In this document: positions 1 through 4,987 of the stretch, piece after piece
Position numbering within the stretch: position 1 is the stretch's first letter
How the letters are laid out: the number at the start of each line of letters is the position of its first letter
Program-made: the position numbers and the translations under genes
Source: CAZIWX01 sp964543125
GTDB taxonomy: Bacteria > Fidelibacterota > UBA8477
Assembly (NCBI GenBank): GCA_964543125.1
Contig: CAZIWX010000130.1
Span: 1 to 6,607, forward strand
Reading direction: 5' to 3'
Length of the DNA stretch: 6,607 nt
The notes under the pieces: model-generated
Databases searched by the model: none
The model's input: only the letters and a program-made list of their open reading frames with translations
What the model was told of the DNA's origin: nothing

Positions 1-35
1 ACAATAGGGATAAAAATACACGTATATCAGATTGA

Positions 36-1013
36 ATGTTTAAAGAGTTCTTTAAAAAAATCGCCGCACTCTGGGTTCTTCTGGGAATAAGCGGGATATA
101 TGGCCAATCCGCAACGCTTGCTTACCTTTCCCCGGATCCGATTTTTTTAGGGCAGGAGGAATGGTCTAAACATGCCATAAGCCGCCCCATGGTGATCCGG
201 AGCGATTCCACGCACTGGATTATGTACTATTATGCGGCCGGTGAATTTTTTCAGATTGGCCGGGCCATATCAAATGATGGAATGCACTGGCAGACTGAAC
301 CAGAAGTGCCGGTACTTACGGTTGGCCAGCAAAGCGATTGGGATAGTGAGGGAGTTGCATACCCGTATGTTTTGGTACAAAACGGTATCTTCCGGTTGTG
401 GTATACCGGAGTGGATAGATTTGGAAACAAGCAGATTGGATATGCCGAGTCCAATGATGGCATTCATTGGATTAAATCCCGTGAAAACCCGATTATTAAA
501 ATTTCGGACACTAAATGGTTTAAGAACCGGGTATCCTACCCAAGTGTCCTCGAACATGATCGTACATATTTAATGTGGTTTACTGCCGGTAGTATGGATA
601 CTTCCCAAATAGGTTTCGGGCAGTCTCAAGATGGAATCCACTGGCAAATCCAGGATAAGCCGGTTCTGGAACCAAATTTGAGCGATTCAGAGGCGTTTGA
701 TCATAATCGTGTTTCTGGACCCACCGTTCAATTTGCTAACGGTTTATATCACATGCTGTATGTCGGAACACGGATATACAACGAATACCGAGCTATCGGT
801 CACGCTTTTTCCTTTGACGGTATCCGCTGGTTTCGCGATAAATCTTCCCCCTGGATCCTGATGGGTGATCCCGGTGTCTGGGCTGCCCAAAGTGCATCCT
901 GTCCGTTCTTTCTGGTACAGAGAGATATTTTTAAAATATGGTTCTCGGGACAGAGCTACAAAGATATTACCGGTATCGGATTCGCGAAAGTTATCTACTC
1001 AAATATCTACTAA
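36..1013 (+). CDS. Secreted five-bladed beta-propeller, GH43/GH130-like glycosidase-superfamily protein
   Basis: 325 residues. Residues 1-23 look like a signal peptide: basic start (KEFFKK), hydrophobic core (IAALWVLLGISG), likely cut after IYG, so the product is probably periplasmic or exported. The rest is five repeats of about 60 residues. Each has a Pro-centred strand followed by an aromatic strand such as FRLWYTG (Pro at 51, 110, 169, 229, 290). Four carry an (S/N/F)xDG(I/M)xW turn (79-85, 139-145, 197-203, 259-265). This is the pattern of five-bladed propellers in the GH43/GH32/GH130 superfamily, whose known members cleave or phosphorylise plant and microbial glycans. The usual acidic residue before the blade Pro (as in the DP of GH43) is missing: the preceding residues are R, Y, Y, G, C. 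Enzyme activity and substrate are therefore not assignable, and a carbohydrate-binding role is possible. ATG 36 has no clear SD and only 35 upstream bases are visible. The stop overlaps the convergent Nudix gene. Confidence 0.85.
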   Translation: MFKEFFKKIAALWVLLGISGIYGQSATLAYLSPDPIFLGQEEWSKHAISRPMVIRSDSTHWIMYYYAAGEFFQIGRAISNDGMHWQTEPEVPVLTVGQQSDWDSEGVAYPYVLVQNGIFRLWYTGVDRFGNKQIGYAESNDGIHWIKSRENPIIKISDTKWFKNRVSYPSVLEHDRTYLMWFTAGSMDTSQIGFGQSQDGIHWQIQDKPVLEPNLSDSEAFDHNRVSGPTVQFANGLYHMLYVGTRIYNEYRAIGHAFSFDGIRWFRDKSSPWILMGDPGVWAAQSASCPFFLVQRDIFKIWFSGQSYKDITGIGFAKVIYSNIY

Positions 1014-1654
1014 GTTTTCATAGAATTCAGAATAACAAGGAATTCCGCCAAGATCATTGCCGTGGCGCCCCATACTTTGTGGGGTTTAAAATGAAAGCAG
1101 GGCACTTCAAATGGTTTTCCCCGGAAATGCATGATCTCGGTAGCTTGATTTTGCCCTGATCTCAAATCGCCGAGGGTAATCGTGAAGACGCTTTCCACTT
1201 CACCCGGCTGAAGCCGGAAGTCAGGTTGTTTTGACATCACACCCACGATGGGGTGCACCAGATAGCGGCTCACCGGGATGGGCAACAGAGAGAGTTTTCC
1301 GATCACCCTAACGGCAGTTCGTCCCAACCCGATTTCTTCTTCCGCTTCACGCACGGCGGCCATTTCAGGGGTTTCACCCGTTTCAAGCTTGCCGCCGGGT
1401 AACGCAACCTGACCCGAATGAGCAAAACCATCTGCCACGCGTTGAATCAAAGGAAATCGCCAAGTCTTATTATCCGGGAAAAGTGCGAGGAGAACAGCGG
1501 CAGGTCTCAAGCCGGAATAATCTGAAGTTTCCGGGGGGATGACCTTCCGGCCCACCGGCATCATCCGCCGCTGACCTTTAAAACCCGGTAGATCTCTTCC
1601 CAAAGCTTGTTGCAGATTTTGGATGAATTTGTTTTGAAATTTATTCAACCGCAT
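1010..1654 (-). CDS. Nudix hydrolase, CoA pyrophosphatase (NudL/NUDT7-like)
   Basis: 214 residues, close to the family's usual 190-220. The enzyme is expected to split CoA and its derivatives into 3',5'-ADP and 4'-phosphopantetheine with Mg2+ or Mn2+, in the cytoplasm. The Nudix box is complete at 88-110: G88-x5-E94-x7-R102-E103-A-E-E106-E107-I-G109-L, with the metal-binding glutamates present. Just before it, HSGQVALPGG (79-88) matches the GQ(I/V)xFPGG part of the CoA-specific NuCoA motif, with L in place of F; the upstream Arg spacing of that motif is not perfect. The C-terminal part (LQPGEVESVF about 148-157, KVWGATAMIL about 193-202) is also typical of NudL. It is the last gene of the minus-strand cluster, 61 bases after the MFS gene. 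GGTGGGG lies 4 bases before the ATG and can act as its SD. Family assignment is firm; CoA as substrate is from family knowledge. Confidence 0.9.
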   Translation of the reverse strand: MRLNKFQNKFIQNLQQALGRDLPGFKGQRRMMPVGRKVIPPETSDYSGLRPAAVLLALFPDNKTWRFPLIQRVADGFAHSGQVALPGGKLETGETPEMAAVREAEEEIGLGRTAVRVIGKLSLLPIPVSRYLVHPIVGVMSKQPDFRLQPGEVESVFTITLGDLRSGQNQATEIMHFRGKPFEVPCFHFKPHKVWGATAMILAEFLVILNSMKT

Positions 1655-1715
1655 TTTACCCCACCGCCTACCTGGGAAAGCATCCGGGAATGAGCCGGTT
1701 TTGATCTTACTATCT

Positions 1716-2954
1716 TCAATCGGCTTCCCGAATTGATCGCCGGGTCAGGCCCAACACTCCACACGCCGCCCCGCCCATCCCGATGATCACAAAAATCACC
1801 TGAGGCGGGATGATTTCGGCCGCGATACCCGTCACTGCCACCGAAAGCGATGTCATGCCAATCACCGCCAGGTTGATCATGGCAAAAATCCTGCCTTGCA
1901 TGTGATTGGGTACTATTGAATGGATCAGGGTCGTGCGCGTAACCTGAATAAATGGAATGCCAATGGAGTGGATTAAAATGATGGAAATCAGAGCATACAA
2001 TGGATTTATTCCCAGTTGATCCACGAGAATTACGGGAATAAAACTCAAGCCGTCATACAGCATTCCCACCATGAGCCAAACACCTTTTCGATAATGTCGA
2101 GCAAATCGATAGATCAGAAAAGTTCCCAACAGCATACCCACGCCATAGGTGGCTTCAACAAAGGCAAAATCGCTTCCGGTGCCATTCCAAACCGCTTTGA
2201 TCACCAGGGGAATGCCCACTACGGCCGGTCCCATAATGAAAAAATTATTTAGTGCGGTAAGGGCAATAATCCATAACACCCGTCGATCCTGAACGCGGAG
2301 GTAGTGTAATCCCAGCTTGAGTTCTTGCCAGGTTTGTGTATGGGCCTGCAATTCCGCCATATCAAGCGGGGAGGATCTTGTTGGTATCACCATTAGCGAG
2401 ATCATCATTAGTGAGAAGGCAAACGTGAGCGCATCGAAGTAGAATAAATTGATCAGCCCCATAACGCCCATGAGTAATCCGGCGCCAAATAATCCGGCGA
2501 AATAGGCGAAATAACCCGTTGATTGCATCAAGGCATTTACGTGGAACAAGTGCCGGGGAGACGATAATTGGGGTAAGATAGCATCCCGGGCCGGATTAAA
2601 CAGGGTGCCCAAAGTTGCCATTAGAAAAACGATGCCGGCCAAAACAAGTGGCGTTAAAGTGTGGCTTATATAGAGCAATGGAATAGTTAAAACTAAGAGG
2701 AGACGCAGAAAATCACTTGTGATCATTAGCCGGCGACGATTATACCGATCCACCAATACGCCCGCCAGCAAACCAAATATGAGGGCTGGAAAAGCCCCTG
2801 CGAATGCAACCATACCCGTAAGAACGGATGAACCCGTCAGTTCCAGCATGAGCCAGATGGTAGCCATATGGGTGATGGCATCACCGGATTGGGAGATTAA
2901 TTGTCCACCCCACAGCAGCCGCAGGTTGCGGGTCATAATCCGGCGCAGGCTCAT
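1716..2954 (-). CDS. MFS exporter of the MFS_3 / EntS-Mef type
   Basis: 412 residues from the chosen start, the usual length for a 12-helix major facilitator. The first six helices span roughly residues 12-190, a charged cytoplasmic loop follows (about 191-225), and six more helices run to about 403. Motif A is clear after helix 2: G65-V-L-V-D69-R70-Y-N-R73-R74. LFNPARDAILPQL (118-130) and VPNHMQGRIF (348-357) are typical of the proton-driven exporters related to EntS (enterobactin) and Mef (macrolides). The substrate cannot be read from sequence. Start choice: ATG 2954 forms an ATGA overlap with the stop of the upstream msrC-like gene and has AAAGGTGG 11 bases before it, suggesting coupled translation. 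An in-frame GTG at 2969 would add five residues (MVHPG) and overlap msrC by 19 bases; it is the less likely start. The gene sits third in the cluster, before the Nudix gene. Confidence 0.88.
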   Translation of the reverse strand: MSLRRIMTRNLRLLWGGQLISQSGDAITHMATIWLMLELTGSSVLTGMVAFAGAFPALIFGLLAGVLVDRYNRRRLMITSDFLRLLLVLTIPLLYISHTLTPLVLAGIVFLMATLGTLFNPARDAILPQLSSPRHLFHVNALMQSTGYFAYFAGLFGAGLLMGVMGLINLFYFDALTFAFSLMMISLMVIPTRSSPLDMAELQAHTQTWQELKLGLHYLRVQDRRVLWIIALTALNNFFIMGPAVVGIPLVIKAVWNGTGSDFAFVEATYGVGMLLGTFLIYRFARHYRKGVWLMVGMLYDGLSFIPVILVDQLGINPLYALISIILIHSIGIPFIQVTRTTLIHSIVPNHMQGRIFAMINLAVIGMTSLSVAVTGIAAEIIPPQVIFVIIGMGGAACGVLGLTRRSIREAD

Positions 2955-3424
2955 GCCCGGGTGAACCACCTTTGGAGGATTTCCTCCAGAAATTGCCGAT
3001 CGATTTCATCGAAGGCCGCCGGTTGATTACTATCCACATCGAAAACCCCCAGTAACCGGCTGCCCTGAAAGACAGGAATGACAATTTCCGACCGGGTCGC
3101 CGCGTCACATGCAATATGGCCCGGGAAAGCCTGAACATCCGGTACAATAATTGGTTGACCTTGTGCGGCGGCCTGTCCGCACACCCCTTGGCCAAACTGA
3201 ATAAAGAAGCATCCCACTGAACCCTGATAGGGCCCTACTTCCAAAAGGTCCGGCGCTTTTACCAGGTAGAAACCGACCCAATCGAAAGTTTCCAATTCCT
3301 GTTTCAGAACCGCGTTGATGGTCACCATCTTCACCATATCTGAAATGGGTTGCTCACCCCTCTCTTCCGTGAAAACAGCTTGCAATTGTTGCCGGACCTG
3401 CTGGTAAGTTGCGGTCTTATTCAT
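2951..3424 (-). CDS. msrC: Free methionine-(R)-sulfoxide reductase, GAF-domain (MsrC/YebR-like)
   Basis: 157 residues, a single GAF domain, near the length of E. coli MsrC (about 165). The enzyme reduces free L-methionine-(R)-sulfoxide to methionine in the cytoplasm, recycled by thioredoxin or similar. All three conserved cysteines are present with the E. coli spacing: C72 (GSVGC), C82 (GVCG) and C106 (GHIACDAA). Against E. coli C84, C94 and C118, as I recall them, the offset is a constant 12. The same offset places the substrate carboxylates at E113 (SEIV), D129 and D131 (FDVDS). FDWVGFYLV (47-55) and GPYQG (64-68) are further family signatures, so this is not just a generic GAF sensor. The gene starts 30 bases after the CDF gene and its TGA overlaps the MFS ATG (ATGA), which supports one operon. 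No convincing SD precedes ATG 3424; translation may depend on the upstream gene. Confidence 0.93.
   Translation of the reverse strand: MNKTATYQQVRQQLQAVFTEERGEQPISDMVKMVTINAVLKQELETFDWVGFYLVKAPDLLEVGPYQGSVGCFFIQFGQGVCGQAAAQGQPIIVPDVQAFPGHIACDAATRSEIVIPVFQGSRLLGVFDVDSNQPAAFDEIDRQFLEEILQRWFTRA
2973..2988 (-). other. Small hairpin near the msrC/MFS junction
   Basis: On the minus strand TGGAGG-AAAT-CCTCCA forms a six-pair stem with a four-base loop inside the last codons of the msrC-like gene. It lies 18 bases before the MFS ATG and 3 bases before the alternative GTG. It encloses a GGAGG and could mask it until ribosomes finish msrC. As it lies in coding sequence it may be chance. Confidence 0.3.
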
Positions 3425-3454
3425 TGTGGCGGGCTTTCTCGCTATGAACGGTAT

Positions 3455-4381
3455 TTATACAATCAAGGCCGAACTTTCGCATTCACCACATTCCATTTGC
3501 AAGGTCACATGCTGAATATCAAATTGATCCGCCAGGAGGTTTTCAATCTTTTGCCGGATAGTAGCCGATTCACTTAAAAGCATATCATTGATGTCCACAT
3601 GCGCTTCAAAGTGAATATCATGCTCACTCAGCATCCAAACATGCACGTGGTGGAGATTAGTTACCCCTATTACCGATTCAATTTTAAGCTGAATTTGTTC
3701 CAGGGCGATGTTTGCCGGCGTCCCCATCATAAGGATGTGGGTCGCCTGTCGAACGATGTCAAAGCTTTCTTTCAATACATACAAGGCGATAAGCACTGTC
3801 AATAATGGATCAACCCAGTAGACCTGCCAAAGAATAATGGCAAAGCCACCGATTATGACACCCAAGCTTGAAGCCACATCGCTGAGCAAATGCAAATAAG
3901 TCGAACGAATATTCAAGTTGTGTTGGCTATCCCGATGCAGTAGCCAGGTACCCAAAATGTTAGCCGTTAATCCAATTCCGGCTACCGCCACCATGAGCGT
4001 TCCTTTTATTTCCGCGGGGTCTTTGAACCGGAAGTAGGCCTCTCGAAATAAAAACAGGGAGATAGCTATGAGGGTTGCCGAATTGAGGATAGCCGCCAAT
4101 ATTTCGGCTCGTTTGAATCCGAAAGTGTGGTCGCGGCTACCGGGACGCTGTCCCAACCGAAGAGCGCTGTAACTGATAATGATCGACAAACCATCACTAA
4201 AATTGTGCAGGGCATCCGACATGAGAGAAAGTGAACCGGCCAGTAAGCCTCCTATCACTTCAACGATGGTGATCAGGAAATTTAGCAGCATCGTGAGTAA
4301 CAAGCGCATACCGGAAGGAGTATCCCCCGGTTGGAAGTTCATATTTCCCGGGACAGGATTTGGAGCAGCCGGCTTAATCAT
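3455..4381 (-). CDS. Cation diffusion facilitator (CDF), zinc-type efflux transporter (CzcD/ZitB-like)
   Basis: 308 residues, normal for the family. It is an inner-membrane proton antiporter that exports Zn2+ and perhaps Cd2+ or Co2+. Six helices lie between about residues 25 and 205. The transport site is the HD/HD type expected for zinc: H59 and D63 in helix 2 (SDALHNFSD, 55-63) and H164 and D168 in helix 5 (HLLSD). D190-P191 before helix 6 is also characteristic. The cytoplasmic domain follows (about 215-296) with the HHVHVWMLSEHDIHFEAHV strand pair (244-262). The tail has C298-G-E-C301, possibly a metal ligand pair. There is no long His-rich loop. ATG 4381 is the first start and has no SD, but a candidate promoter ends only about eight bases upstream. 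M14 (4342) is an alternative start that would drop a Pro/Asn-rich, non-conserved N terminus. It is the first gene of the likely four-gene operon. Confidence 0.93.
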   Translation of the reverse strand: MIKPAAPNPVPGNMNFQPGDTPSGMRLLLTMLLNFLITIVEVIGGLLAGSLSLMSDALHNFSDGLSIIISYSALRLGQRPGSRDHTFGFKRAEILAAILNSATLIAISLFLFREAYFRFKDPAEIKGTLMVAVAGIGLTANILGTWLLHRDSQHNLNIRSTYLHLLSDVASSLGVIIGGFAIILWQVYWVDPLLTVLIALYVLKESFDIVRQATHILMMGTPANIALEQIQLKIESVIGVTNLHHVHVWMLSEHDIHFEAHVDINDMLLSESATIRQKIENLLADQFDIQHVTLQMECGECESSALIV

Positions 4382-4491
4382 AAGTAGTTAAAATAGTGTC
4401 GATCTTGAGTAAGACCAAAGGTTTGGTTGGTGGTGGAAACCGATTTTCAGCGAAAGCTTAATTGGTTCCCAAGCCGGAGTATTAATCTCCT
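4382..4491. other. Intergenic region between the 94-residue gene and the CDF gene
   Basis: These 110 bases separate two minus-strand genes. Apart from the candidate CDF promoter at its left end I see only weak stems (for example GGAG/CTCC near 4475-4490) and no hairpin followed by a T run, so no intrinsic terminator is supported. Another minus-strand frame stays open from about 4570 to 4388, but it begins after a TAA and has no ATG. I treat it as non-coding. Confidence 0.5.
4390..4418 (-). promoter_or_regulatory. Candidate sigma70 promoter for the CDF operon, near-leaderless
   Basis: On the minus strand TTGGTC (4418-4413) and TATTTT (4395-4390) are separated by exactly 17 bases. They match the -35 and -10 consensus at 3 of 6 and 4 of 6 positions. 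Transcription would start near 4383-4381, at or within two bases of the CDF ATG, which fits the lack of an SD there. Prediction from sequence alone. Confidence 0.35.
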
Positions 4492-4776
4492 TCAGCCGCC
4501 GCAAAAGCCGCCGGCAAGCAAACAGGACTGTAGCTGCGGCAGCATCGAAAAACCGGCAACTTTAGGCTCTTCACTTATTCTTTCTTTGAGAGGGGGAGAA
4601 ATATCAGATGGCAACCAGGTTGGCTGCGCGAAACCCGGTTTCGTTTCAAAATCACAATTGCGGGTAATTTCAATCGATATTTTAACTTTCCGGGCAACCT
4701 GCTCCACCAATCGGGTCAATTCCCGGCCCAGCGAACATCCGGGACCATAAATGGTAATATTTATTTTTTCTGACAT
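4492..4776 (-). CDS. Small protein, thioredoxin-like N-terminal half, degenerate active site
   Basis: 94 residues. The start KINITIYGPGC (4-14) followed by an amphipathic helix (SLGRELTRLVEQVARKVK) and a strand (ISIEIT) resembles the first beta-alpha-beta unit of the small redox proteins of the thioredoxin_3 type, which usually begin with a strand, GPGCxxC and a helix. Here the motif reads C14-S-L-G17, so the second cysteine is missing. After about residue 45 I cannot recognise the expected cis-Pro segment (TPAL-like), and the tail (QSCLLAGGFCGG, C85 and C92) is unlike the family. It could be a diverged family member, a truncated or frameshifted remnant, or an unrelated short protein. Translation is supported by GGGGG six bases before ATG 4776, similar to the G-rich site before the Nudix start. 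It lies 110 bases upstream of the CDF gene on the same strand and may be co-transcribed with it. Redox activity should not be assumed. Confidence 0.5.
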   Translation of the reverse strand: MSEKINITIYGPGCSLGRELTRLVEQVARKVKISIEITRNCDFETKPGFAQPTWLPSDISPPLKERISEEPKVAGFSMLPQLQSCLLAGGFCGG

Positions 4777-4787
4777 ATTTTACCCCC

Positions 4788-4816
4788 GCCAAACAGGAGG
4801 CGCGACTGTGCCAAAC
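4788..4816. repeat. Direct repeat GCCAAAC, 22-base period
   Basis: GCCAAAC occurs at 4788-4794 and again at 4810-4816, a start-to-start distance of 22 bases, or about two DNA turns. Both copies lie just upstream of the 94-residue gene, where they read GTTTGGC on its strand. A regulator-binding role is possible, but a seven-base repeat may be chance. Confidence 0.3.
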
Positions 4817-4830
4817 TGCTTGATAAATGG

Positions 4831-4842
4831 CTATCAGTGATA
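4831..4842. promoter_or_regulatory. tet-operator-like palindrome (TetR-family site candidate)
   Basis: TATCAGTGATA (4832-4842) is a perfect palindrome around a central G. With the preceding C it gives CTATCAGTGATA, identical over 12 bases to the core of Tn10 tetO2; over the full 19-base operator 14 positions match. A further half-site TGATAAA at 4821-4827 repeats the TGATAAA at 4838-4844. The palindrome overlaps a weak minus-strand promoter candidate (TTGTTT 4864-4859, 16-base spacer, TATCAC 4842-4837). No TetR-type gene lies in the window, so the binding protein is unknown. Confidence 0.4.
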
Positions 4843-4919
4843 AACCTTAAAGCATGAGAAACAATCGTCGCAGGCGGAGATATAAAGCAGTGATGCCTCA
4901 AATATTCCCAAAATGATCG

Positions 4920-4948
4920 TTTAAAAAAAATTTATAGAAGCCTAAATT
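4920..4948 (+). promoter_or_regulatory. Candidate promoter of the acetolactate synthase gene
   Basis: TTTAAA (4920-4925) and TAAATT (4943-4948) are 17 bases apart, each matching the sigma70 boxes at 4 of 6 positions, within the most AT-rich stretch of the region (eight A at 4923-4930). It would give a leader of about 30 bases. TATAAA at 4881-4886 is an alternative -10 with a poorer -35. Weak prediction. Confidence 0.3.
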
Positions 4949-4975
4949 ATCCTTTATCAACCAAGCTGATCAACC

Positions 4976-4979
4976 GGAG
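4976..4979 (+). promoter_or_regulatory. Shine-Dalgarno of the acetolactate synthase gene
   Basis: GGAG lies eight bases before ATG 4988. An in-frame TGA at 4967-4969 rules out a more upstream start in that frame, so this site fixes the start of the synthase gene. Confidence 0.75.
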
Positions 4980-4987
4980 TAACATTA

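Larger units (their letters stand above)
4777..4987. other. Divergent intergenic control region
   Basis: These 211 bases separate the minus-strand 94-residue gene from the plus-strand acetolactate synthase gene. The region must hold the start signals of both. It contains a near-perfect tet-operator-like palindrome, a direct repeat of GCCAAAC, and an AT-rich tract (about 4901-4958) next to the synthase gene. I see no RNA gene or riboswitch pattern in it. Confidence 0.7.

Noticed and set aside
1..35. End of an upstream gene or a promoter before the propeller
   Set aside because: Only 35 bases are visible; no SD or convincing promoter box can be named.
1023..1045. Two GAATTC copies that could pair as a terminator for the propeller gene
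   Set aside because: The six-base stem is AT-rich with an 11-base loop and no following T tract, and it sits inside the Nudix coding region.
1204..1217. Strong hairpin CCGGC-TGAA-GCCGG
   Set aside because: Lies within the Nudix coding sequence (LQPGE codons), has no T run and is far from any gene end, so it is not a terminator.
1655..1715. A separate promoter or terminator between the MFS and Nudix genes
   Set aside because: Only 61 bases; no T-tailed hairpin and no credible -35/-10 pair. Only the G-rich SD is supportable.
2881..3195. 104-codon minus-strand reading frame
   Set aside because: Lies out of frame inside the msrC-like and MFS genes, whose conserved residues are unmistakable.
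4388..4573. Open minus-strand frame of nearly 60 codons overlapping the end of the 94-residue gene (contains LLRRLKEINTPAWEP)
   Set aside because: It opens right after a TAA, has no ATG, and shows no family resemblance. It could be a remnant but is not supportable as a gene.
4427..4750. 107-codon plus-strand reading frame
   Set aside because: Antisense to the 94-residue gene, with no SD and a low-complexity, stop-free GC-rich translation that matches no family.
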